Assembly (NCBI GenBank): GCA_025618425.1
Contig: CM046832.1
Coordinates: forward strand, 24,959,059-25,023,058
DNA length: 64,000 nucleotides
Origin: Heliocidaris tuberculata
Lineage: Eukaryota; Echinodermata; Echinoidea; Camarodonta; Echinometridae
Reading direction: 5' to 3'
The notes under the pieces were generated by a model that did no database searches, was not told the origin of the DNA, and worked only from the letters and a program-made list of their open reading frames with translations. A program made the position numbers and the translations under genes. Below, in pieces: positions 1-10,674 of the stretch; within the stretch, counting starts at the first letter, position 1; each line of letters opens with the position of its first letter.

Positions 1-734
1 TTTTTAAAAAGTTCAACCCTCCTGAATTTGAAATTGCAAAATCCATTCAGCTTATTGAATAAAGAAGATATTTTTACCAAAAAGTATCATCACATGTTAT
101 GTGAATATAAAAGGTCATCGTGTCATGGTTGAGTGAGCACACTTTAAAAAATCGCACAGGAAATGCTAAAATGTACTGTTAATACAACATAAAAAATGAC
201 CCTTGTGACTTTTGAAAAGTGACATTTTTGCCTTTAATGTTTGCCCACTTATGCATGATTCGATGGATCAATCTCATTTTTACAGGGAAGTTAGTCAATA
301 AGTGTAAGAACACTCTTGCCAATTTATTTTGCTCACAACCTTTTCGTTAATAAGTTATACGCCAATTTGATTAAGGGGGGGGGGGGGGGGAGGGTTACTT
401 TTGTTGTTGTGTTTAGTTGGACAAAAATACATACCTTGGATCAGTACCAGATCAGCAACGGATCAAATCACACCCATGTAATGTACAGGACAGTACTGGA
501 TTTCAATTAAACATCATTTTACTTCCAAATCGGTATAATTTGATTTCTAAATACTACATTAGCATTGTGCGATATTCAAGATCATCTCTTGCAACCCTGA
601 ATAAGGAATCATTAAGGACATTGAAAGAAGCGTTGTGGATCAGTATTGCGGTGATTACTCGTTTAAATGATTTTGCATTATTAAAATACCAAAGCAATAT
701 TTCGAAAAGATTACTGAGAAATATAAAACTTAAA
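1..734. other. AT-rich stretch, no gene recognised
   Basis: I see no gene here. The stretch is AT-rich, with a G-homopolymer near 376-390 that breaks any reading frame. The open frames are short, lack domain character and overlap one another in different frames, as expected by chance. Confidence 0.5.
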
Positions 735-915
735 AGTAAAAAAAAAAAGAGTGAATTTTCACTGTTTTCACTCCCCCGGGAATCACGTCAGTGACCACTT
801 GTTTAGGAGTGAATATCGAGTGACTATCGAGCGCTCTCTAAAAGGAAAAGAGTGGAGTTTTACTCTATTTCCACTCTATTTTCATTCCCCGGGGAGTGAC
901 GTCAGGTGATCACGC
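735..915. repeat. Diverged direct repeat around CCCCGGG / GTGACGTCA
   Basis: Two related blocks follow each other. Each begins with an A-rich AAAAGAGTG-like segment, continues through ACT/CACTC-rich sequence to a CCCCSGGG core, and ends at a (G)TGACGTCAG-like or CACGTCAGTGA motif and a TGACCAC/TGATCAC end. They look like two decayed copies of one short dispersed repeat. The family is not recognised. Confidence 0.35.
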
Positions 916-2825
916 GATTTTTTTTTTTTTTTGATTTTTTTTTAGAGAGAGAGAGAGAGAGTACTGCCAATAAATTTAATATAATTTAACTACACGATGT
1001 TTGAATTTGTTGCTGAATTGCAACGTATCACTTATCAACGATCAAGAGTGTCAAATGTTATTTCTCATACCTATCATACAAACACAATGAATGGATTAGT
1101 TCAGGGCCCTGTAACAGAAACCCTGAAATAGATCTTACGATTGATTTTTACGACTGATTGTACATTGCAGTTAAGGGGATTGATCGTAAAAAATCAATCG
1201 TACGATCAATCTAAAGCATTATGTTGCACGGCCCAGTTCACAAATGTATTCAAAATTTATGTATCTATACAGCAGAAATTCGTATTGAGAGCTATTCCGA
1301 CAGAACTTGTAAACTGCATTCAGCTTATATTCAGTTTCACTTTGGTTTTATTTTCACAAATCAATCAAAATACAAATTATACATTCTGAATAATAGAAAT
1401 CGATTACATAATTCAAGAATAGTTATGTCACAATAATGAAATAATTAGAAATGAAATGAGTAATTCAAAGATTTCCATTCATGTATAGTGGAGGGGCCTA
1501 AAGTAAAGCTAGACTTGTTGTGAATAGGCCCCGGTTAATAAAATAATTTAAAGACATGTAGAAGAAAGTGATAGTAGAAAGGATGAAGGAGGAATTAATG
1601 AAAGAATGGGAAGGGAAGCTATAGGAAGGGAAGAACTAAACGGAAAAAGGAAAACATTACAGAACGAAGACAAAGATTGCCACAAGAACGGGGACGCACG
1701 GCTACTTGACAAGACAAGAAAGGATAGACAAACTAAATTGCAAGGGGATCTGCAGCTGTTATTTCAATGTAAGGAATTTTTAACACAACGTCGCAGCATA
1801 GTAAACATGGTAAATGAAGCAAGATATATAGAAGCCACGACGTAATCGTGAGTGTACACATGCACGTTAAAGAAAGGATATCATAAATGTATCGAATGCA
1901 TTATCGGATGAATAGAAGAGTATTACGACGGAGTATTACAATTACAATATGGTCTCAAAAGAAACGTCTTTAACTTTCTTTTAAATACAAATATGGTTAT
2001 AGATCTTTTTATTTCGACATTTAGAGAGTTCCAGTATTGAACTAAAACAACTCGTTACACAAACAGGCCTTTAAAATAAGCGAAAGCTCAAGCATATGCT
2101 TACATGAGATCAATAATTCCCCATGTGCGACAAAGCACTGCTATGTATAATGTAGGGAATTTGAACAAATTTTCTTGTATGTGCTCTGATGCAGTCTGAT
2201 ACAGTCGAAAAGAGTTTTTCTACCCCCGGACACTCTTCGCATTGGGTGATCTGATCATACTGCTGTTAGAGTTGACAATATGCTTCGGGTTGTTTTTTTT
2301 TATCCTGTAAGTGCAGTAAAGTATAAGCTATCAAATGGACTCAAAGAGAAATTGAAATAATCAAAGATGCAATTATAACGGTTGGTCATCTCTGATGAAT
2401 AAAACTCCAGTGAAATCAAGGCCAATCTATTATGAGAGGGACTTGAAGATATCAAGCAAATGCTGTATGATGAAACCTTATTCTTTCTATTCAAGCAAGT
2501 AATTGCTTTTCATGGGGAAGCATCTTATGAGAACGTCATTCATTTTGTTTGCTATAGCAATTGATAGGCTTTCGTTAGTTTTATCAAGGAGATATGGCCC
2601 AATGGCTTCGGTTCATGAGACCAACATCCAAGGAGACAGTGGTCTCGAAAGATGTCGGTCTCGCGGGCCTTCTAGCAAGACTTTAGAATGATTTAACATG
2701 TCAAAAACCTTGGACCGATCTAAAAAGATCTCGTCTATTCGTGGTGATTTGGACCGGTGCAAAGTCCTTTTGCCCGGGCAGAAAATAGGGTAACGGCCTG
2801 GGTTGTGCATGGTCGTTTGGTTTAT
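916..2825. other. AT-rich spacer with simple repeats
   Basis: The stretch holds a T-run and a (GA)n microsatellite near 920-962 and otherwise low-complexity AT-rich sequence. A purine-rich open frame at 1606-1845 is lysine/arginine rich but shows no domain, no splice signals and no homology I recognise. No gene is supported. Confidence 0.45.
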
Positions 2826-3175
2826 GCACGCTTGGGCTAAAACCACTTGGTCTAATTTCCAGATGGGCTACCTTCATTCGGGCTCAACCCTTTTTGGTCC
2901 ACTCTTCATTTGGTCTAATTTGCACTTGGTCTAATAACCAGAAGGTCGAATGACCACTTGGGCTAATTATCACTTTGGCTAATTACATTTGGTCTAATTA
3001 CCATTTCGTCTACTTTATTTTGTTGTCACTTTGTCTACTACCAGTTCGTCTGTCAGTTTGTCTAATTCACAGTCAGTCTAAAACTAGTTGGTCTACAGGC
3101 ATTTCGTCTCAAATCCACTTGGTATAGTATCCATTAAGTCTACATGGCATTTACATGGTCTAATGAGCAGTTGGT
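2826..3175. repeat. Left arm: tandem ~17-bp units (TTGGTCTAATTACCA type)
   Basis: Roughly 20 degenerate head-to-tail units share a TTGGTCTA or TTCGTCTA core, spaced 16-18 bp apart. Unit divergence is high, so the array is old. It ends at a G-homopolymer near 3181-3194. Confidence 0.7.
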
Positions 3176-4931
3176 GCAGTTGGGGGGGGGGGGGCGCAAA
3201 TTCACTGTTTGCCCAGGGCGTCATAATACCTAGATACGCCACTGCCTTAAAAGAAGAAAAAGAAGGCAGTGAACAAGTATAAAAAGCGGCATTTTTGTGG
3301 GTAGCAGAAGACACTTTTTGGGTGCTTGGAAAGGTAAGAGTGGGGGGGGGGGGGCATTGTGCCCCCCTGCCAACGAGCGAGTTGATTTACGTTTTAGATG
3401 AACAAATAATAATAATAATGATAATAATAATAATAACAATAATAATAGTTGCATATTCTCCTTTCTTCTTCTTTCTTCTTCTTCTTTTTTTTTTTTTTCG
3501 TTTTTCTTCTCTCTCTGTCCCTCTCTTTTTGGTCACTTGAAAATTCATGCCCCCCCCCCTGCAGCGCCGCCCCTGAAAATAGCAGTTTGCATAGCTCAAA
3601 AGAATCAGAGAAGCTTAATGGCAGAATATTTAGTTCTTGATATGACAACAGTGTGACACCTTTGAGCAGGAACCTAGCGAGGGCAGGGGACACAGGGCCC
3701 AAAAGTTTAATAATATTGCAGCAATTAAGATAGTAATGTAACGTATTCCTCGTCTCCCCTATTTTATTTCTTTTTAATGTTTTATTGAGATCATCTCTCA
3801 CACACATGTTATAATCACACAGACTGTTTTTTATTCTTAAGGGAATCTACAATATTACAAGCCTAGCTTCTTACTAGATTCCCTCATATTTCACGCCGAA
3901 CTATTTTGTCTTATCACAACTTTAAAATGACAGAAATATTGATCTGTGTCTTTGTATGTTTACTTGTATTTTTTTTTCTTCTTTTGTTGAAAGTATTGAA
4001 GATATGTTCCTGTACTATTGTAATAATGCAGTGGTCATTGTTTATGTCCCAATTATGTTCCAATTATGTCACTTGAAATATGAAATAAACTGAAACTGAA
4101 ACTGAAACTGAAGATATCCCCCGCCCGAAGCTTGCTCGCTACGCTCACTCGCACTCACTTATTGTAACACATGGTAGTAACATAAAGTCCTATCTATCTC
4201 TTTTATTGAGAGATTGTGCTTGAAATTAAACGCTTTTGCGACATCTTCGTCATGAAATCACTGTATAATGCAAGCACCATGCATGACCTTCAACAAAAAC
4301 ATAGTATTTTTGGTCGTTCGCTTGCAAGTTAGGAGTAGAGCAGAATTGCGTATTATGCAAAGATTAGAAAATATATTCTTAGAATTTAATGTGTGTTAAA
4401 TACAATGCAGGGGTACAGCAACGTATCAAAACGCCATTTTCCATTCTTTTCTTCACCCTTTATAATTAAGTTCCCCCCCCCCAAAAAAAAAGTACCCAGT
4501 TCGTTGAATCCCCATGTCTGTGGGTCGTCTTGCCCCTCCTATGAAAATACCCTGGCACCGCCCCTAGCTTTTACTGACTACTTGCTCAAACATTTGTACA
4601 TCGGATATCAAATAAGAAACATGAATAACAGATTATCAAACCCAACAAACATAATTTGAAGTACAATACTAAATTAGGTTCTTCTACTTAAGTCATGAAA
4701 GGAAGAGGAGACCTATGAATGTTTTAATTACTAAAAAATAATACTAAATAATTGATTTTAATAAATTAAATAATTAATATATAAAATGTAGGGATATTGA
4801 TTGAACTTCATATAAGCAGCAGCAAGGTGAATAACTCACATTTATGTAGATGACTTCTTTGAAGTTTCATTTTTTTTAAAGTTTCAATTTCCCTGTCCTT
4901 TCTCAACTTACTACTAAATGGCCAGAAGAAT
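3176..4931. other. Interior of foldback element: simple repeats and LINE-like tail
   Basis: There is no gene here. The stretch contains poly-G/poly-C tracts (3181-3194, 3343-3354, 3550-3559), an (ATA)n run near 3407-3445, long C/T tracts near 3460-3530 and A-rich runs. A LINE-like 3' end is described separately. Overlapping open frames over the simple repeats are low-complexity artefacts. Confidence 0.5.
3960..4113 (+). repeat. Possible 3' end of a CR1/L2-like LINE with (ACTGAA)n tail
   Basis: AT-rich sequence ends in GAAATAAACTGAA and then a short ACTGAA tandem tail near 4081-4113. A polyadenylation-like AATAAA followed by a short repeated tail is typical of CR1/L2 LINE 3' ends. No coding part is present, so the call is tentative. 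Confidence 0.35.
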
Positions 4932-5394
4932 AAATAGTAATTAGACCAAATGGTCATTAAACTATATGAAAATTATACCAAATGATAAGTAGTCTAACTG
5001 GTTATTAGACGAAATGGAAATTAGACCAAATGGTCATTAGACCATATGACAGTTAGACTAAATGATAAGTAGCCCAACTGGTTATTAGACTAAATGGCAC
5101 TGGACCAAATGATACGTAGACCGTATTAGCCAAAATAGGTGTAGCCCAAAATATTAGACTATTTGGCTTGTAGACAAAATGACTATTTGGGAAATAGACG
5201 AAGTGAAAATTAGCCCAAATGGGTTTTAGACTAAATGGGGTTAGCCAAACTGGGTATTAGACGAATTGGTTATTAGGCCAAATGGAAATTAGACGAAATG
5301 GTAAGTAGACAAACTGGTTGTAGACAAAATGAAGTTAGACCACGTGGAGTTCGACGAACTGATAATTAGACCAAGTGATGGTAGACCAAGCGAC
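4932..5394. repeat. Right arm: tandem ~17-bp units (GGTAATTAGACCAAATG type)
   Basis: About 25-27 degenerate units read TTAGACCAAATGG, TTAGACGAAATGG or TAGCCCAAATGG at 16-18-bp spacing. They are the reverse complement of the left-arm unit. Some neighbouring units share private variants (CCAAATGG, CGAAATGG), which suggests local duplication. Confidence 0.7.
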
Positions 5395-6286
5395 AGTGTA
5401 CCGATCGTTTTGGAAGAAGACTATTTCACAGAGCGACTTGTTACAGCGCATGAATCTTCAACTGTTCAATATGGCTGTGTTTCAGATCAATGGTATAACT
5501 AGGTGGTCAAAATGACCCAATTTTAGAATTATGTTTTTCACTTTGAAAACTTTGCAGAAATGTTGCCTAGGGTTCAAACCGGTTCAAATTGTAAAAAAAA
5601 AAAAAAAGTAGTGGCCGAGCTTAAACTTTTTTAGTTTGATTGGTAGAGGGCAGCAAACTTAAGAAAAAGTGAATTTGCAATTGAATTATCTACTTCAATT
5701 TACAGTCTTGAGGACAATCTAAGAGTAACTTTTTTAATAGTTCATTTCATTTTTAATGCTTTGTTATATATGCTTCAAAATAGGAAGAAAACATTTGGAG
5801 AAAAAAGTTTTTTTTTCTTTCTACTTTTACATAATTTTCATGAAAAATTGACCATTTTCAGAAAATGACAACTATTATTTTCATTTTTTTCATAGTTAAA
5901 CATACATGTAGGGGCTTTAAATAGAATAAGAATATGAATGCTTACAGAAAATGAAAAAGGTAGTCATGGAAAATTCTTCAAGAATATATATTTTTTTATA
6001 TAATTTAATAATTTGAGCTTGTTTCGGATGTGACGTTAACATGTTGTGTAATAAAATGGAAATAGGTTAAGTTCCATTAAGTTCTTGAAAATTACATCAT
6101 TTAAAATGCAATATGAGCATTGTTGATAACATTAAATATGTAGCAGAGGGGATGGGCACAGGAGGTGCAGCAGATGGCCTCAAGGGTGACCATAGGGCAC
6201 TTTGATCCCCATCCTTTAAATAGGATACTGAAGACAGCATTAGACAATGCCTGAGATACATACATACATGTATATATATATATATA
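5395..6286. other. AT-rich spacer, no gene recognised
   Basis: The sequence is A/T-rich with homopolymer runs (for example the A-run near 5594-5607) and a (TA)n tract near 6270-6290 abutting the Penelope-like fragment. No frame has protein character. Confidence 0.5.
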
Positions 6287-6849
6287 TATAGAACATAGTG
6301 GGATGAATTCAAACCAAAGATGAAGCAGGATACTCAGGAAATTTAAGCTTTCGTCTTTCGACTTCTTCAGAAATTTATTCTGAAACAGTTATAAAGAGAA
6401 GATACAATCACTAAGAAAGGCATGACAAAATTAACGAAGAGAATAATTCACAAAATACAAAGAGAAGACACAATCATTCAAAAATTGACGGACTAATATT
6501 ATTGTCAGTAGAAATATCATGTAAAAATATCGAAATTTCAAATGAATTATAATAAAGCCGACATACCTGTCGTAAACAGAAGTGATGCCAAGGTCTTGTT
6601 GAATTCCTTGAATAATGTTAATAGTTTTGATAGTTTTGAGTTGCTTGGATACCCACTGGTGTTAAAAAGCGTACTGCGCTTTGCCAATGCACATGTGTTG
6701 CCATGGGTAATATCATGAATATTCATTAAATACATGAAATGCACCAAGTGCATAAATTATATTTGAGAGTAATCAAGTCACCGAGTTCATACAATATTCT
6801 ACTTATATACTACATGTACTATACGAATTGTATGGTGAATATCATACAC

Positions 6850-6850
<1 letters not shown>
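6287..6850 (-). mobile_element. Penelope-like element leader fragment (inverted copy of 61385-61945)
   Basis: Read on the minus strand, this segment matches 61385-61945 almost base for base, covering the leader that precedes the Penelope-like reverse transcriptase frame in the downstream copy. It contains the same 68-residue frame (6547-6753, minus), the same CAG/GTATGT donor and the same TTTCAG acceptor separated by 187 bp. The fragment is cut off on both sides by TA/TG microsatellites, so no reverse transcriptase or endonuclease is present here. Confidence 0.8.
6547..6753 (-). other. Conserved 68-residue frame in the Penelope-like leader, coding status unknown
   Basis: This frame starts MHLVHFMYLMNIHD and is identical in protein sequence to the frame at 61476-61682 on the plus strand. 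It spans a strong 5' splice site near its C-terminus; if that intron is removed the frame ends almost at once. Identity may only reflect recent copying of the element, so translation is not established. No domain is recognised. Confidence 0.3.
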
Positions 6851-6897
<47 letters not shown>

Positions 6898-6899
6898 AT
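6850..6899. repeat. (TA)n(TG)n microsatellite
   Basis: An uninterrupted TA run passes directly into a TG run. It forms one border of the Penelope-like fragment. Confidence 0.9.
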
Positions 6900-8905
6900 G
6901 CCAAAAAATGTTTTTTCTCTACATCTAGAGCATTTGGGGCAGCAAAGCTGGGTTTAGGAGCACTTTGGTTAGGTTTTTTTTTTCAGGGGCATGTTACATG
7001 TAGCTGAGTATAGAGGGTTTACAATAGTATAATTTTACATTCTATAAAAAGAAAACATTTTAAAAAGCTTGGTGAATTATTGTAGCCAATATTGGATAAA
7101 AAGGGAACTGCGTCTTTGCTGGGAAAAACCTACCAGGTATCAGGTAAAATGCACTCAAAGTTATGTAAAATTTTACCCAACTTGCTCCAATGATCTGAAT
7201 TATGATATAAAGTGCAATGTTGACGAACCATTCTTTTCATGCATTTGGCGTTATACATGTAAGACTACATTTCAATTATTATGCAGGATATAATGTTACA
7301 CAGACATCTTTGTTTCCATATTCGGCGAAGTCTATAGCAACATTACAATCCCTATGGAATAAAATAATCATTTATAAAAATAGCAAATCTGTGCTAATAG
7401 TGAAGTGAACTATGGTCATTCAAGAACATACTGAATGACCTTTAAACTCTCTTCTGTTAGTTGTCAAGAGATGTATGCTGAGAGACATGCATACACAATC
7501 CACAGTTATCTTGGATTTAAGACCCCAATATCATAGTGCATTGATTATTTATCCATAACATTAATGCTCAGCCTAGTCTGTCAGTTTGCTTGCAGAGAAA
7601 GCGATACAAAGACTGCAATACTTCACAATCACCATCATAAACTGCTGATTTTATGCATATCTTCCACCAGTCTTCCACGCCCCATCATTATTTTCCAGCT
7701 GTATGTCATGTATGCCCTTTTATTACAACATAAGATGATCGTATTTCGTGTACACTAATTTAAAATTGGAAAGTGAACAACAGTACATGACAAGGCGTAC
7801 CGTTGCTAGGTATACGATTTCCATAGGTCAGATTAATTATGAGGAGATTGAAATTATAAGTCAGAAATAATCTTGTATCTTTGAGAATGGTGTATTAGTT
7901 TGACTGCCATTAGAGGTCCGAACATTAAACATGGTACTGAACAAAGTGATATCGGTCGTGAATTTTTGACCTCGTTTTGATCACCTTTCTTGTGGAGTGG
8001 GTCAACTAAGGCTAAACGCTATAAAGGCCTGAGACCAATTTCAGGCTTAATTTAAATTGATGAACATAGGCAAGATACTTATCAATCTGCTCTATTATGT
8101 CCTGTCAAACAGGTGTAGATGGGCAGTGGGTGTATTTACATAATCCTGAGAATATTATTTGACTACTTGTGATACAGCAATACAATTTTCACAATTATTA
8201 CTCAAATGGTCATTTGATATATTTCACCCCAAGGAAATGACAATTGTGTTATGTACAAAGTTGACCTTAACTGAACAAAAACCTTTGAGTTATTAATTCA
8301 CCCATTGACTAACACAGTATTCTGAAGACTGTTTTAAATTTTGTTTTAACTCCTGGCACTTGGAAAGTTACGCTTTTGGAATAAAGCAGGGAGGGCGGTG
8401 TTTTAACTTTATTCTAACTTGTGAGTAGCACATCTTGGCGACAACCTTTTCTCACTCAGCATGTTCTTGGTCATTTGGGAATTAGGTATTATTGACAAAA
8501 TAGACTAAACTTGATTTTCCAAAAACGTAATTACACAAATGTGCAACAAGATATGCAACAAATAAATCTACGGATGGAGTAATTTGACAACTACAAGCAC
8601 GGTTGTTTTTATTATTCGCCATTACGACTTCACACTAATGATAATATGTTACTTGTATTGTTGGACTTCACAATGTATTATGTTGAATTATTAAGCACTG
8701 TATGCGGAAAGGCAATAAATGTATTGTTAAACCTGAAACATTGTCCTAATCTTCATTTCTATAAGAAAGGTAATAAAGAAAAGGAATGGCCGAAGTAACG
8801 ATAAAAAGTTATTGCAAAATACGTTTAATAAATCAAGAAATACAGAGTAAAAAAAAAAAAGTAATAGATCACCTCGAACAAGAATAATACTTTCATTTTG
8901 TAGGA
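6900..8905. other. Spacer without recognised genes
   Basis: Only short unrelated open frames occur. None has domain character, splice signals that chain together, or similarity to the transposons elsewhere in the window. Confidence 0.45.
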
Positions 8906-8923
8906 ATAAATGCACACGAATAA
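8906..8923. repeat. SINE target-site duplication, left copy
   Basis: The 18-bp ATAAATGCACACGAATAA here is identical to 9196-9213 and the two flank the SINE exactly. Confidence 0.9.
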
Positions 8924-9195
8924 TGATAATAATGATGATAATAATCTTTTAAAGTCCACTCCAAATTTTATTAAGTTAAACCGAAATGGAAATTCTTTTT
9001 GCCCAATTGATCGTGAGCCCGGCAGCCACTGAGCAGCGCCAGATCGACGTTGCTCTATACCTTATTGTTGAACGCCAAACAAGGTAGCAGCAACTCCCAT
9101 CTTTTAACGTCTTTTGGTATGACGCGGCCGGGGTTCGAACCCACGACCTCCCGGTTGTGAGGCGGACGCTCTACTGACTGAGCCAACACACCGGT
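8924..9195 (-). mobile_element. tRNA-derived SINE, full length, minus strand
   Basis: On the minus strand the element begins ACCGGTGTG and carries a tRNA-like head with an A-box-like TGGCTCAGTCAGTAGAG and a perfect B-box-like GGTTCGAACCC, that is, an internal RNA polymerase III promoter. A non-tRNA body of about 170 bp follows, ending in an (AAT/GAT)-type tail on the low-coordinate side. An 18-bp perfect target duplication flanks it, as left by LINE-mediated insertion. SINEs have no protein and depend on a partner LINE for copying. Confidence 0.88.
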
Positions 9196-9213
9196 ATAAA
9201 TGCACACGAATAA
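9196..9213. repeat. SINE target-site duplication, right copy
   Basis: Identical to 8906-8923. A perfect 18-bp duplication implies a fairly recent insertion. Confidence 0.9.
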
Positions 9214-10169
9214 GGGAAAATGGACGTTTTAAAAAATATCTTTCATATTTTTAAAGCCAATTTTTCCTTTATTATTCCTGTATACACATGGAGAAAATCG
9301 TATCATTATTCCTGTACCTTCTCCTTCATTCTCTTCTTCTCATCCTTTATTAGCACCCATAATTTTTATTTGGTAGAAGGTGCAGCTGTAGTCTTCTCGG
9401 CAGTATTGCCATCTTGAAAATACCAAAACTTGTCCACAAATTTTCAAGCAGATGTGATGATCACGAGGACACCGAATTTGCAGTGTGGACGGCCACCACT
9501 TAATGTATAATAAGTGTGCCGAAAGTCGTAAGATCTTCTTACCAACGACTTGAGAGTACCGTGAGTTGCAAATAAGGGTGCCGTACGGCCACCTTACGAC
9601 AAAAAAATAAAAATAAAAAAAAATCATAAGATGGCCGTAAGTATGCCGTAGGAAGATCCCAAGGCACCCTTACGAAGAACGTAAGAACTCTAGGGCCATT
9701 GTACGTACTGCAGAAAAGCACCTCATTTTCTCAAGAATGCCTCAAGTTGCTCTTGCGAATTGAGGATTGGTGATAGGGCGATATGTCAATGCATTAATTT
9801 CATTTTCATCGTAGAAAAAAATGAAATCACCCTCAAAGAATTTGGGACCTTTTTACTACTAGCTGGAGTAGAGAGAGGTGAGGGGGGGGGGGGGGGACAT
9901 GATAGGTGCTACCCTCATCATCCATCATAGACAGGCCTAGGAAAGTGGTGGATTCACAATTTTATCTGGGTTTCAAATATTACAGGGATACGTGGATAAA
10001 TTGGATTATGAATTTTGCAAATCATGTTTCATTACAAAAAAAGTATAATGGATGGCACAGTAGAATTTCATATGTTTAGGCATCAGACAACATTGCTCAC
10101 GTTTCTGGAAGGGGATTGGAAAGGACAGGTAAAAATTTTGCTTCAATCATGTCAATAACCACACAAACA
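9214..10169. other. Spacer with imperfect GGCCGTAAG inverted repeats
   Basis: Between about 9490 and 9690 the motifs GTCGTAAG, CCGTACGGCCACCTTACGAC and GATGGCCGTAAGTATGCCG recur in both orientations, suggesting a decayed foldback element. A G-run lies near 9881-9897. No gene is supported. Confidence 0.4.
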
Positions 10170-10674
10170 TTAAAGGGAAAGTTCACCCTGAAGATTACTT
10201 GAGTTTAAAAAATGCAGAAAAAATAAAGAAAAATATTGGCGAAGGTTTGATGAAAATCGGTCAAATAATAAAAGAGTTATGAGAATTTAAAGTTTTGGAT
10301 TCGTGACGTCACATGCGAGCAGCTGCCCATTGGTCATGTAATAAATATTCCATATATTCGCATTTTTTTTACGTTCCACGATAAATTAATATTGTTTCTT
10401 TTCAGAATCTAGTATTGAATAACATTTCTGACAATATATCAAATGCACAGACGAAAATATTCTAAATTTTCTGAGAAAACTGTATTTTATGGAATATTTA
10501 TCACATTACATAATGGAGGAGCTGCTCGCATGTGACGTCACAAAATCAAAATTTCAAAAGTCCATAACTCCGTTATTCTTTAACGGATTTTGTCCAAACT
10601 TTCGCCAATATTTTTCTTTATTTTTTCTGCATTTTTTAAACTCAAGTAATCTTCGGGGTGAACTTCCCCTTTAA
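10170..10674. mobile_element. Long-TIR MITE with TTAA ends (family 1)
   Basis: The 505-bp element starts TTAAAGGGAAAGTTCACCC and ends with the reverse complement of TTAAAGGGGAAGTTCACCCC. The arms are about 185 bp each and include a shared GTGACGTCACATGCGAGCAGCT block. The centre (about 10345-10490) is AT-rich and non-coding. TTAA at both borders fits a TTAA-targeting transposase such as piggyBac, but TTAA may instead belong to the inverted repeat. The arms contain a subterminal block (AAAATCGG, then AAGAGTTATGA) also found in the other MITE families here. Confidence 0.8.

Larger units (their letters stand above)
2826..5394. mobile_element. TU-like foldback element with arms made of ~17-bp tandem repeats
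   Basis: Two arrays of a degenerate 16-17-bp unit face each other. The left array (2826-3175) repeats units like CATTTGGTCTAATTACC, and the right array (4932-5394) repeats the reverse complement GGTAATTAGACCAAATG. The outermost units of both arms align best with each other when one is reverse-complemented (CGCTTGG..CTA..ACCACTTGGTCTAATT), as expected for real element ends. Sea urchin TU elements are known foldback transposons whose inverted termini contain short tandem repeats; assignment to that group is inference. The interior has no transposase frame. Confidence 0.6.

Noticed and set aside
1606..1845. 79-codon charged frame
   Set aside because: Purine-rich composition makes long open frames likely; no family or context supports it.
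3394..3807. 137-codon minus-strand frame
   Set aside because: Its C-terminal half translates (ATA)n and C/T-rich simple repeats; no domain or splice support.
4932..5394. CRISPR array
   Set aside because: Units are contiguous and degenerate without unique spacers of uniform length, the DNA is animal, and an inverted partner array exists.
9120..9195. Functional tRNA gene on the minus strand
   Set aside because: A- and B-box-like motifs are present but no complete cloverleaf closes, and the target duplication and body show it is a SINE head.
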